DNA of 64,000 nt from an uncultured Roseiflexaceae bacterium (GTDB lineage: Bacteria > Chloroflexota > Chloroflexia > Chloroflexales > Roseiflexaceae). A program made the position numbers and the translations under genes. The notes beneath the pieces were generated by a model. The model made no database searches and was not told the origin of the DNA. It saw nothing but the letters and a program-made list of their open reading frames with translations. Each line of letters starts with the position of its first letter. Within the stretch, counting starts at the first letter, position 1. Positions 17,097 through 25,924 of this stretch are shown piece by piece. The stretch is taken from the NCBI GenBank assembly GCA_937988885.1, contig CALKHR010000098.1:48945-112944 (forward strand), given 5' to 3'.

Positions 17097-18161
17097 TCAG
17101 CGCGCCCATGACAAGCCAGAATCCGCATCGATCCGCATATCATTGGTGATCTGGCGGGGCGATTGAGCGACGAGTTGCTGATTGGCGTTGGTGGCCAAAT
17201 CGGCGACCCACAGTTCGAAGCTGGTGGAGCCGGGTGCGAGTGCCAGGAACGCTAATTGGCTGCCATCCGGCGAGAATGTGGGCGCACGCACACCGCCGAG
17301 GGTGGTAAGCTGAATCGGCTCGCCGCCGTCGGCAGGCACGACGAACGCATCGGTGCCCTGCGGGCTGGGCGCAGTGAACGCCAACCAGCGTCCATCCGGC
17401 GAGAAGGCAGGGTCATTGCTATATTCGGGAATGTTGGGGAACGGCTCGGCCTGGCCGGTCGCGCGCTGAATGCGGTAGAGCAGAGGCGGATCGGTATTGA
17501 CCGGAGCAAAACTAAACACGATCGTATCGCCATCTGGCGCATAGGCGAGATCGCCGACGTGGCCCCGATCATTGGCGTAGAACTGAATGCGTCCGCCCGG
17601 ATTGTTCGCTGCGATGACATAGAGCGTGAGGCGGTATTCGGCGGCTGGTGAGCCGTAGGGCGGCCCGGCCTGCGAGACGAACGCGATCTCCGAGCCATCC
17701 GGTGACCACGCTGGGTAGAATGCCCAGATGCTCGAATAGATCCGCTCGTAGCTGTAGCGCGAACTGTTTGAGCCGTCGTTGGTGAGCCAGAGCGGCTCGC
17801 CGCCCTCGACATCCATCACCAACAAATCGCTGGCGCTCTCGGTGCGGTTGATGTACGCGATCCTGCTGCCATCGGGCGACCAGGCTGGCTGAAAGGCGTG
17901 TCCGCTATCGATGATCGCGCTGCCCTTCGAGCCTTGCCACAGCCACACATCCCCCGCACGAACGAAGAGAATGCGTCCTTTGAGCTCTGCGTCGCTGTTT
18001 TGTACCACAACCGTTGGTGGAGGGCCTTGGCGTGGCGTACGGGTGGCTTGCGGCAGCAACGGCATCAACGTTGGTTGCGGTGCTGCGCTGGTTGGCCCAC
18101 AACCCGCCAACAGCACGAGGATCGTAAGCAACCAGCCGACCGAACGAAACCTCTTTCTCAT
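17097..18161 (-). CDS. TolB-like beta-propeller lipoprotein
   Basis: A 354-residue secreted lipoprotein. The signal peptide has a lipobox (LVLLAGC) at about residue 20. A Pro/Ala-rich linker follows, then at least five PD40 (WD40-like TolB) repeats with the core xxSPDGxxIAF, seen in PAWSPDGSRIAY, PAWSPDGSEIAF, LAYAPDGDTIVF, PAFSPDGRWLAF and PTFSPDGSQLAF. This would form a propeller outside the membrane, probably for protein or glycan binding. ATG 18161 is chosen because it begins the signal peptide; upstream in-frame codons overlap the lipid kinase gene. Confidence 0.87.
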   Translation of the reverse strand: MRKRFRSVGWLLTILVLLAGCGPTSAAPQPTLMPLLPQATRTPRQGPPPTVVVQNSDAELKGRILFVRAGDVWLWQGSKGSAIIDSGHAFQPAWSPDGSRIAYINRTESASDLLVMDVEGGEPLWLTNDGSNSSRYSYERIYSSIWAFYPAWSPDGSEIAFVSQAGPPYGSPAAEYRLTLYVIAANNPGGRIQFYANDRGHVGDLAYAPDGDTIVFSFAPVNTDPPLLYRIQRATGQAEPFPNIPEYSNDPAFSPDGRWLAFTAPSPQGTDAFVVPADGGEPIQLTTLGGVRAPTFSPDGSQLAFLALAPGSTSFELWVADLATNANQQLVAQSPRQITNDMRIDADSGLSWAR

Positions 18162-18232
18162 CAACCGCACTGTGCTGCGATTATTCACACATGAGTTCTT
18201 GTTGTTCAGATTCGTCTCCAAAACGACATAAC

Positions 18233-19249
18233 TCATTTCGGGCGGGATTCCTTGCTTTGTTCGGAGGATGGCGATGTGCGACGTCCGATCCAACCCAGCA
18301 TCCGCCGCCATGCTCGTCGTGGCGGGGTGTGGTCTGCGTGCAACAGATCGGCGGGGAGCGTGGGTGGCAGTAGGGCGTAGAGTGCACCCGGCACCGATTC
18401 GAAGGTCATCGGCGTGTAGCCGATATGATCGCCATCGACTTGCACAGGGATCGGGTTGCGCGTCTCGATGCGCACGCTACGGGCGCGGTGATACGCGATC
18501 TTCGGGTCGGACGTGGCGCGGCGCAGCAGGAAGGAGAGGAAGCGCAGCGGGACGCCGCGCAGCGTATTGCCCTTGATGATACACACATCAAGCAAGCCAT
18601 CGTCGATCCTGGCGCGGGCGGTGATTTTGAGGAAACCGCCGTACAGTTGGCTATTGCCAACCACCACCATCAGCGCATTAGTGCGCAGCGGTTTGCCATC
18701 GATCACAATGCGCGTGCGAATGCCTCGAAAGCGGCGGCTGAGATCGAGCGCGTGCACGACGTAGGCCAACGCACCAAGGCGGCGCTTCTCCTCCGTGCGC
18801 ACCTCGGCGGTCACGGCTGCATCAAAGCCGATGCCCGCCATCAGCAAAAAGTAGCGATCGCCAGCCTTACCAACATCGATAGCTTTGGGCTGGGTATTGA
18901 GAAGGGCTTGAGCAGCGGCACGCGGTTGGAGCGGCAGGCCCAATTCACGCACCCACACGTTGACGGTGCCAATCGGCAGGGCGCCAAGTGCGGTTTGTGT
19001 GCCGATCAGGCCATTGATCACCTCATTGACCGTGCCATCGCCACCTGCCGCGATCACAATATCGTAGCCTGCCTCTGCCGCTTCTCGTGCGAGGCGAGTG
19101 CCATCGCCTTGGGCTGCGGTAGGCTGAAGCGTGACCTCCCAGCCGTTGGCACGCCAAACCTCGGCGGCTTCCTGAATATCCTGGTCAAACTCTGCTGCAT
19201 GGCCTGCAGTAGGGTTAAAAATGACAAGAGCACGAGTTGGGCTTGGCAT
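18233..19249 (-). CDS. Diacylglycerol/sphingosine kinase-family lipid kinase
   Basis: A 338-residue DagK/YegS-type kinase. The N-terminus has FNPTAGHA, and the nucleotide-binding GGDGTVNEV motif is followed by LPIGTVNVWVRELGLP, a variant of the GTxNxxAR motif. The C-terminal half is the beta-rich domain with DDGLLDVCII and the VQVDGDHIG motif. The usual reaction is ATP-dependent phosphorylation of diacylglycerol or a related lipid; the substrate cannot be read from the sequence. A basic tail of 25 residues is extra. Confidence 0.92.
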   Translation of the reverse strand: MPSPTRALVIFNPTAGHAAEFDQDIQEAAEVWRANGWEVTLQPTAAQGDGTRLAREAAEAGYDIVIAAGGDGTVNEVINGLIGTQTALGALPIGTVNVWVRELGLPLQPRAAAQALLNTQPKAIDVGKAGDRYFLLMAGIGFDAAVTAEVRTEEKRRLGALAYVVHALDLSRRFRGIRTRIVIDGKPLRTNALMVVVGNSQLYGGFLKITARARIDDGLLDVCIIKGNTLRGVPLRFLSFLLRRATSDPKIAYHRARSVRIETRNPIPVQVDGDHIGYTPMTFESVPGALYALLPPTLPADLLHADHTPPRRAWRRMLGWIGRRTSPSSEQSKESRPK

Positions 19250-19275
19250 AGCTAAAAGTGTATCATCGAATAGAG

Positions 19276-19335
19276 ATCAGAGGGCAGAAGAAAGTGTAGT
19301 GCGCTGAGCACTACCACCTGCTTCGACCCTCTGAT
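19276..19335 (-). terminator. Nested hairpin after the NarL-type regulator
   Basis: An outer stem ATCAGAGGG/CCCTCTGAT encloses a perfect inner stem GTAGTGC/GCACTAC with a 5-base loop. It lies just beyond the regulator stop on the minus strand. Confidence 0.55.
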
Positions 19336-19359
19336 GTGCGATAGAACAGTGTATGTTTG

Positions 19360-20109
19360 TTATTCCTCGTCAGCCTCGCGAGGCCCGCCCTTGATCTCGC
19401 CGGGAGCCTCGATCCAGCCACGTCGTAGCGCGTACAACACCGCTTGTGTGCGGTCGTTGAGTGAGAGTTTGCGCAAAATCGACGAAATATGGTTCTTCAC
19501 CGTTTGGGTGCTGATTTTGAGCGTATCGGCGATCTCTTTATTGCTACCGCCTGCTGCAATCCGTTCGAGCACCTCGATCTCACGCTCGCTTAACGGGGTA
19601 AAGAGTGGGAAATCGGTCTCAGGCGTTGCGGAGACATCTTGAGGAAGGTTGCGGAACTGCGAGAGCAGGCGACTGGCAACTTTTGGCTCCTCGAACACGA
19701 CATCGTTGATCACGTACTCGCCTCGGGCGACGCGCCGCAGCATATCGGCGAGGTCCTTCGGATTGATGTCCTTCGAGCGGTAGGCAGCTGCGCCCGCTTG
19801 GAGCGCGTTGAACGCCTGTTCATCGCTCTCGTAGATACTCAGCATAACCACGCCGACGCTTGGGTATTGGTGACGCAGCTGGCGAGTAAGTTCGAGGCCG
19901 CTGATACCTGGTAGGTTGAGATCAACCAAGATCACGTTTGGCTCTTGGTTGGGAGCGGCTGTATTGAGCCAAGCCAGTGCTTCTTCGCCATTAGAAGCCT
20001 CAGCAACGACGTGGATATCATCGTAGGAGGCTAACGCAAAACGCACGCCCTGGCGGAACAGTGGATGATCATCAACAATGAGCAGCTTCACGGAAACGTT
20101 GGGGGGCAC
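19360..20109 (-). CDS. NarL/FixJ-family response regulator
   Basis: A 249-residue regulator. The receiver domain starts VKLLIVDDHPLFRQG with the acceptor Asp in VILVDLNLPG; the LuxR-type helix-turn-helix is LSEREIEVLERIAAG...NKEIADTLKISTQTVKNHIS. I choose GTG 20109 since AAAGGAG lies eight bases upstream; the reading frame extends further but only into Maf codons. The start lies inside the 3' end of maf (22-base overlap), so translation is probably coupled. No kinase is adjacent. Confidence 0.92.
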   Translation of the reverse strand: MPPNVSVKLLIVDDHPLFRQGVRFALASYDDIHVVAEASNGEEALAWLNTAAPNQEPNVILVDLNLPGISGLELTRQLRHQYPSVGVVMLSIYESDEQAFNALQAGAAAYRSKDINPKDLADMLRRVARGEYVINDVVFEEPKVASRLLSQFRNLPQDVSATPETDFPLFTPLSEREIEVLERIAAGGSNKEIADTLKISTQTVKNHISSILRKLSLNDRTQAVLYALRRGWIEAPGEIKGGPREADEE

Positions 20110-20855
20110 GGTAGCGGCTCCTTTCCCTGATCGCTCAACCAACGCTGGTAGGCTTCGTGTGGGTCGGCCAAACCTCGAACACCCGCAGCCGTGAGCATTC
20201 GATGCACCATCACAAGTGGCATGCCAACGACGCACGTATAGCTGCCAATCACCTCGCGCACGAGACGCCCGCCCAAACCTTGAATGCCATAAGAACCAGC
20301 TTTGTCGAGCGGTTCACCAGTTGCAACATAGTTTGCGATTTCACTCGCGGTTAGCTCTGCGATGGCGACTTGTGTGGATTCAAGCGCCAATTGGAGCTGC
20401 CCCTGATGAAGAGCTGCTATGTTGTGAGGGTCATCCAACGACTGCCTGGCTTCAGATAGCTTTTGGAATACGGCCAGACCAGTGTACACGGTATGTGTTC
20501 GCCCTGATAAGCGGGTGAGCATTGCCTGTGCATGCGCTGTATCACGAGGTTTACCAAGCACATCGCCATCAAGGACGACGATTGTGTCTACACCGATAAT
20601 AACACTTTCTGGGGCATCAGCGCAAGCCGCATTGACCTTTCGCCAGGCAAGCTGTGAAGGATGCGTTTCGAGTGGGAGCGGCACAGGGGGCAATGCCTCT
20701 AGCACTGCCTGGGGAAGGGGGGTAGTGTGCTCCTCGCCATCGGTGGAGATACATTCGAAGTTGGTAGTTAGATAGCTAAGCAACTCACGGCGTCGTGGAG
20801 ATGCCGAAGCTAGGATCAGTGTGGGCAGCGTGGCTCTCACTTCCCCCCCATTCAC
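20088..20855 (-). CDS. maf: Maf-family nucleoside triphosphate pyrophosphatase
   Basis: Hydrolyses non-canonical or excess nucleoside triphosphates, typically dTTP/UTP, to monophosphates. The N-terminal ILASASPRRRELL motif, IIGVDTIV with the catalytic Asp and the ATGEPLDKAGSYGIQG segment are diagnostic. At 255 residues it is longer than usual (about 200): extra sequence sits before the catalytic strand and in the segment after TVYTGLAV. The start is GTG 20855 or a GTG five codons later next to GGGGGGAA. Confidence 0.93.
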   Translation of the reverse strand: MNGGEVRATLPTLILASASPRRRELLSYLTTNFECISTDGEEHTTPLPQAVLEALPPVPLPLETHPSQLAWRKVNAACADAPESVIIGVDTIVVLDGDVLGKPRDTAHAQAMLTRLSGRTHTVYTGLAVFQKLSEARQSLDDPHNIAALHQGQLQLALESTQVAIAELTASEIANYVATGEPLDKAGSYGIQGLGGRLVREVIGSYTCVVGMPLVMVHRMLTAAGVRGLADPHEAYQRWLSDQGKEPLPCPPTFP

Positions 20856-20919
20856 AGTAAACTATTACCTGCAACACAAGAGAATGGATTTAGAAACGCC
20901 ATTTGATGAGTGTGGCTAC

Positions 20920-21126
20920 CTACGAGTGACTATAGGCTGGTCGCTCATTGACTGGTTCGTTGATATAGAGGTTACCTTTGTGGATCTTTAGGTTGAAGCC
21001 ACACGACGGGTTTGTGCAAACCCAGGCTTTGTACATCACCGAGGCGCCATCTGTGCCATAGTCCGACAGCGGGACGAGATCGCCTTGGTTGCATTTCTGA
21101 CATTTTGGCCATGACATATGTTCCAT
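20920..21126 (-). CDS. Small zinc-ribbon protein
   Basis: A 68-residue protein with a CQKC pair near the start and a CTNPSC pair about 30 residues later, so a single four-Cys zinc ribbon. GASVMYKAWVC between them forms the expected strand. ATG 21126 follows AGGAG. It may bind nucleic acid or protein; the family is not recognised. It is probably the first gene of the minus-strand run leading to maf. Confidence 0.65.
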   Translation of the reverse strand: MEHMSWPKCQKCNQGDLVPLSDYGTDGASVMYKAWVCTNPSCGFNLKIHKGNLYINEPVNERPAYSHS

Positions 21127-21619
21127 CAACTTACTCCTCTTGGCCCCACCGCACCTCTTCATAAGATGTTAGGTGCATATGGCTGGCCTGCTTGTGGCGC
21201 TTCTCTCTTAACTTGAGATTGACCGCATCCAAACTGAAGCGACAATCGATCACATGGTAGCATGAACGGTTTGAATCAGCAAACCTTTTGAACCATTGAG
21301 CGACATGTTGCTGTGGTGATCTCCGTTTAATAGCAAGTTATGTGCCAAGCATTTTTCTCGCGCGGTTCGTTGCTATTACGGTTGGTTTTTTGTAAGTCGA
21401 GGTGCCATGCTGCTCGATGAATGTTTTTGATGTGGAACGTTCTGGGTGGGTTGGGGTATCGAGGGCAAGATATGAGGGGTCTGTTGAGCAGGATTGCCTG
21501 TTATTCGATCAATATAGGTTGGGATTCTTGGCCTGTTGGAGGCCGCATGTTGGGCGAATTTGGCTTTCTGATACGGTCGGAATGGTAACGGGTGGATCAA
21601 AGGGGATATATTGTGCCGT

Positions 21620-21648
21620 TTGACACAAAGACCCATCGGTGGTACAGT
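21620..21648 (+). promoter_or_regulatory. Promoter of the nuo operon
   Basis: A consensus -35 TTGACA (21620-21625) and a -10 TACAGT (21643-21648) are separated by exactly 17 bases. Transcription would start near 21655, 62 bases before the nuoF start. The rest of the gap 21127-21619 contains no gene that I can support. Confidence 0.65.
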
Positions 21649-21716
21649 ACCGAGCGGTCTACACCCTTCTAGACGATATATTCGTACTACATTACCCAAG
21701 CAGTAGAGAGAGCGCC

Positions 21717-23012
21717 ATGCCTCCCCTGACTGAGCATATCATTCAGCGCGAACTCGATATCGAAAACATTCACGATTTCGAGGTCTATCTCAAGCACGGT
21801 GGCTATGAGACACTGCGCTCCGCTGTTACAACCAAGCAGCCTGCCGACATCGTTCAGATGGTTAAGGATGCGGGTTTGCGCGGTCGCGGTGGCGCATTCT
21901 TCCCGACGGGCGTAAAGTGGGGCTTTTTGCCTCCCAACGTTTACCCGCGTTACTTGTTGTGTAACGCAGACGAGAGCGAGCCGGGTACTTTCAACAACCA
22001 TCAGATCATCCAGCGGAACCCACATCAGCTGATCGAAGGTGTAGCGCTTTCTGCGTTCGCCATCGAGGCCAGCACTGCCTACATCTACATTCGCGGTGAG
22101 TGGGCGCATGGTGCGCGCGTGCTTGAGAAGGCAATTGCCCAAGCGTATTCACGCGGTTTCTTGGGCAAGAATGTCTTTGGTAGCGGTCGCGATATCGATG
22201 TGTATGTTCACCGTGGTGCGGGTGCCTACATTTGTGGCGAAGAGACCGCGTTGATGGAGTCGCTCGAAGGAAAGATCGGCCAGCCTCGGTTGCGCCCGCC
22301 TTTCCCGGCTGTGGCTGGTTTGTACGGCAAGCCAACCATCATCAACAACGTCGAGACGCTGACCAATGTGCCGATGATTGTGTCGCGCGGTGTCGAGTGG
22401 TTCCGTTCGTTCGGGACCGAGCGCAGCCCGGGCACAAAGGTTTTCTCGATCAGTGGGCACGTGAATAAGCCCGGCAACTACGAGCTCTCGATGGGCGCTA
22501 CGTTGCGCGAGTTGATCGAGGATTATGCCGGCGGTATGCGCGGTGGTCGCAAGCCGAAGATTATTGTGCCTGGTGGCGCTTCGGCCCCTTGGTTGACCGC
22601 CGAGCACCTTGATGTGCACCTCGACTTTGAGTCGGTGCAAGCAGCTGGCAGTATGATCGGTACTGGCGGCGTGATCGTGCTCGACGAGACTGTCAGCGCG
22701 GTTGACGTGGCCTACAAGATGGATGAGTTCTTTAAGCACGAGTCTTGTGGCAAATGTACGCCTTGCCGCGAAGGTACCTACTGGTTGGTGAAGGTGCTGC
22801 ATCGTATGTCTGAGGGCCATGGTCGCCCGGAGGATGTTTCGACGCTGCACGATATTTATAACCAGATGGCTGGTAACTGTTTCTGTCTGCTGGGAGAGAG
22901 TGCCGTGATGCCGATCAAGAGTGCATTGCGCCTGTTCCCAGAGGAGTTTGAGGCGGTGATTAAGGCCAATAGAAGCGAGCATGCCATTCCTTTGATGGCT
23001 GCAGCGCACTAA
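21717..23012 (+). CDS. nuoF: NADH-quinone oxidoreductase subunit F
   Basis: The NADH-binding flavoprotein of respiratory complex I; it takes electrons from NADH to FMN and on to cluster N3. GLRGRGGAFFPTGVKW is the NADH/FMN motif, CGEETALMESLEGKIGQPR the second signature, and CGKCTPCREGT with a later Cys in GNCFC binds the 4Fe-4S cluster. The start ATG 21717 gives 431 residues, the normal length, and follows GAGAGAG. It opens the operon; no nuoE precedes it. Confidence 0.97.
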   Translation: MPPLTEHIIQRELDIENIHDFEVYLKHGGYETLRSAVTTKQPADIVQMVKDAGLRGRGGAFFPTGVKWGFLPPNVYPRYLLCNADESEPGTFNNHQIIQRNPHQLIEGVALSAFAIEASTAYIYIRGEWAHGARVLEKAIAQAYSRGFLGKNVFGSGRDIDVYVHRGAGAYICGEETALMESLEGKIGQPRLRPPFPAVAGLYGKPTIINNVETLTNVPMIVSRGVEWFRSFGTERSPGTKVFSISGHVNKPGNYELSMGATLRELIEDYAGGMRGGRKPKIIVPGGASAPWLTAEHLDVHLDFESVQAAGSMIGTGGVIVLDETVSAVDVAYKMDEFFKHESCGKCTPCREGTYWLVKVLHRMSEGHGRPEDVSTLHDIYNQMAGNCFCLLGESAVMPIKSALRLFPEEFEAVIKANRSEHAIPLMAAAH

Positions 23013-23102
23013 TGCGGCTAGAGGACGACAATCAGTACCGTTTGGTGCTGAGGCCCGATCGAACGCTTGTTTGAGCTTTAAATACTAGGCGGGAAATAGC
23101 AT

Positions 23103-25838
23103 ATGCCCGATGTCACACTGACCATTGATGGCCGAACCGTCACGGTGCCGGCTGGTACTAATATCGTCGATGCCGCGCGCAGTGGCGAAGTCGATGTACC
23201 GGTGTTCTGCTACCATCCCAAGATGAAGCCTGTCGGTATGTGCCGTATGTGCCTCGTCGAGGTCTGGACACCGATGATCGACCGCGCAACAAACCAACCA
23301 GTGCTCGATGAGCACGGGCAGCCTAAGCTGGCGCTGATGGGAAATAAGCTTCAGGCTGGCTGCGTGACGCCCGTTAGTCCGGGGATGGTTGTCAAGACGG
23401 TCACGGATCGGGTGCAGTTTGCCCAACGTGGCCAACTTGAGTTCCTGCTCACGTCGCATCCGCTCGATTGCCCGGTCTGCGATAAGGGTGGCGAATGCCC
23501 CTTGCAGAACCTGACGATGGGTTGGGGGCCTGGCAAGTCGCGCTTCGATTATGCCGATAAGCACCATAATGTGAAGCCGGTGCCGCTCGGCGACCTGATT
23601 TACCTCGACCGCGAGCGCTGTATTTTGTGCGCTCGTTGTGTGCGTTTCCAGGACGAGATCGCTGGTGACCCGGTGCTTGGCTTCGATAACCGTGGCCGCA
23701 ATTGGGAGATTATCTCCAAGAGTGAGCCGCCCTTCGATTCGAAGTTCTCGGGTAATACGACCGATATCTGCCCAGTGGGTGCGCTGACGACGGCGGATTT
23801 CCGCTTCAAGGCGCGCGTCTGGGAGTTGCGTTCTGTGCCGAGCATCTGCTCGGGTTGTTCGGCGGGCTGCAATATCACACTTGATATGCGCTACGACAAC
23901 CTCATGCGCGTGATGCCTCGCGAGAACGATTTTGTGAATGAGATCTGGCTGTGCGATAAGGGCCGCTTTGGCCAGCGCTTTATCGCCTCGAAGGATCGCT
24001 TGACGACGCCGCTGATCAAGCGCAACAACACCTGGGCCGAAGCGACCTGGGAAGAGGCGCTGCAGCTGATCGCCGATAAGTTCTCGGCGATCCGGGCTTC
24101 GGCAGGCGGCGAGGCGTTGGGTGGTTTGGCCGGTACGCGCCTGGCGAACGAGGATCTCTACCTGTTCCAGAAACTCTTCCGCGAGGTGCTCGGTTCTCCG
24201 AACATCGATCACCGCAATGGCGTGGCGAGCGAGCCTGCCTTCGAAGACCTGATTCCGTCGCTGGGTGTTGGTCAGGGCACCAACCTGATGACGCTCGGCA
24301 AGGGGACTTCGGTGTTGGTGATCGGTGCGGACCCCGAGGAGGAGGCTGCAAACTATGTGTTGCGGCTGCGCGGGATCTTGAACCGCGGTGGCGAGGTTTC
24401 GGTGCTGAACGCGTACCCGACGAAGTTGGGCCGCCAAGGCACGCGCGATCTGCGCCCGCGCCCTGGCACCGAGGCGCACTTGGTGCTGGCTCTGATCAGC
24501 GTCCTCTTCGAGGAGAAGTTGCTGAACCTCGACTTCATCAACAGCCGCGTGCGCAATATCGATGCGCTGCGCCAAGGCTTGAGCAAGTTGCCTTTGGCTG
24601 ATCTGGTGGCGGCGTGTGGTGTCTCGGAGGAGGCTATCCGCGCGACGGCCCGATCGTTCGCGGCTGCTGAGAACGGTATTATTGTGTACGGTCGCGCTGC
24701 GCTGAGTGGCGATCCCGCTCTGTTGCGAGCGATTGCGAACTTAGCGCTGGTGACGGGCAAGGTTGGTCGAGCCAACAATGGCTTGATCGCGCTGACCCCG
24801 GGTGGCAATATGCGCGGCGCGCTCGATATGGGTGTGCGCCCCGATGCTGGCCCCGGTGGCGCAGCGGTGCAGAAGGCTGGCCTGAGCGCTGAGGCGATGT
24901 GGGAGGCTGCGGCGGCTGGGAAGTTGCGCGGTATGTACATCGCGGCGGCGAACCCGGCTCGCAACAACCCAGCGATTGCGCAGGCGATCGAGGCGCTGGA
25001 GTTCGTGGTGGTGCAGGACTTGTTCCTGACCGAGACGGCTCAGTTGGCCGATGTGGTGCTGCCCGCTGCTTCGTTTGCCGAGCGCGAGGGTACCTTTACG
25101 AATGCTGAGCGGCGCGTACAGCGCTTCCGCCAGGCCCGTGAGTTTGCGGGTGTTCGCGCTGATTGGCTGATCTTCCAAGATGTTGCCCAAGCTCTGTCGG
25201 AGACTGCTGCTCCTGTGGCAGTGTCGCAGGGCAAGGGTGCTAAGGCTGCGAACGGCGGCACGGCTGTGGCGATCTGGGATTACATCACTTCGAGCGATGT
25301 AGCCGAGGAGATCAGCCAAGTGGTGCCGAGCTACGCGGGGACCGGCTACACGAGCTTGGAGTTGACCCGCAAGTCGTGGGGCCGCCAACCCAACGAAGGG
25401 TTCTACTACGATGGTACTTCGTACGAGAACACCGAGGGCGTGGGTGTGCAGGTGCCTGCGCAGGCCGATGATGGGAAGGTTGGCTTTACGGTCAGCTTCC
25501 GCGAGCCGCAGGCGGTGACTGCCGATGCGCAGTATCCGCTTTCGCTGATGACGGCCACGCGCCTCTACGACGGTGGCGAGTGGGCACGCGATTCGCGCTT
25601 GCAGACACATATTCCTCCGGCACATGTGATCTTGAGCTTGTTCGATGCGAAGCGCTTGGGCGTGGGCATGGGTGAGCATGTGCAGGTGACTTCGGCGAAC
25701 GGTTCGGTGCAGTTGCCTGCCCAAATCGATGCTGGTTTGACCGAAGGGTTGGTTCTCATCCCGCAGGTGCGTGGTGCTGAGGTGCCAGGCTTGCTGACGG
25801 GTGGCCTGACACGCGTAGCGGTAAGCAAGGCCGAATAA
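23103..25838 (+). CDS. nuoG: NADH-quinone oxidoreductase subunit G
   Basis: The iron-sulfur chain subunit of complex I. The N-terminus has the 2Fe-2S ferredoxin fold (CYHPKMKPVGMCRMC, then AGC). HPLDCPVCDKGGECPLQ binds the His-Cys3 cluster, CILCARCVRF with CPVGAL a 4Fe-4S cluster, and CSGCSAGC the extra cluster at the start of the molybdopterin-oxidoreductase-like region, which fills about residues 230-900. The length of 911 residues fits the long bacterial type. It lies 90 bases after nuoF, with a small CAG-ACC/GGT-CTG hairpin in the gap. Confidence 0.97.
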   Translation: MPDVTLTIDGRTVTVPAGTNIVDAARSGEVDVPVFCYHPKMKPVGMCRMCLVEVWTPMIDRATNQPVLDEHGQPKLALMGNKLQAGCVTPVSPGMVVKTVTDRVQFAQRGQLEFLLTSHPLDCPVCDKGGECPLQNLTMGWGPGKSRFDYADKHHNVKPVPLGDLIYLDRERCILCARCVRFQDEIAGDPVLGFDNRGRNWEIISKSEPPFDSKFSGNTTDICPVGALTTADFRFKARVWELRSVPSICSGCSAGCNITLDMRYDNLMRVMPRENDFVNEIWLCDKGRFGQRFIASKDRLTTPLIKRNNTWAEATWEEALQLIADKFSAIRASAGGEALGGLAGTRLANEDLYLFQKLFREVLGSPNIDHRNGVASEPAFEDLIPSLGVGQGTNLMTLGKGTSVLVIGADPEEEAANYVLRLRGILNRGGEVSVLNAYPTKLGRQGTRDLRPRPGTEAHLVLALISVLFEEKLLNLDFINSRVRNIDALRQGLSKLPLADLVAACGVSEEAIRATARSFAAAENGIIVYGRAALSGDPALLRAIANLALVTGKVGRANNGLIALTPGGNMRGALDMGVRPDAGPGGAAVQKAGLSAEAMWEAAAAGKLRGMYIAAANPARNNPAIAQAIEALEFVVVQDLFLTETAQLADVVLPAASFAEREGTFTNAERRVQRFRQAREFAGVRADWLIFQDVAQALSETAAPVAVSQGKGAKAANGGTAVAIWDYITSSDVAEEISQVVPSYAGTGYTSLELTRKSWGRQPNEGFYYDGTSYENTEGVGVQVPAQADDGKVGFTVSFREPQAVTADAQYPLSLMTATRLYDGGEWARDSRLQTHIPPAHVILSLFDAKRLGVGMGEHVQVTSANGSVQLPAQIDAGLTEGLVLIPQVRGAEVPGLLTGGLTRVAVSKAE

Positions 25839-25850
25839 ATGCGAAAATGT

Positions 25851-25888
25851 AGTGCGTTGCCGATGATCGAGGATCGTCGGCACGCACT
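25851..25888 (+). repeat. Intercistronic hairpin before nuoH
   Basis: AGTGCGTTGCCGATGATC faces GATCGTCGGCACGCACT across GAG; the stem is almost perfect, with one bulge and one wobble. It lies inside the operon and is therefore not a terminator for all transcripts. It may set segmental mRNA stability. Confidence 0.55.
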
Positions 25889-25924
25889 ATATGTGACATT
25901 TGCAGACGACGGGAAATAAAGGCT

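Noticed and set aside
23085..24575. A 496-codon open frame antisense to nuoG
   Set aside because: Mirror frame over conserved iron-sulfur motifs on the plus strand; no start site or motif.
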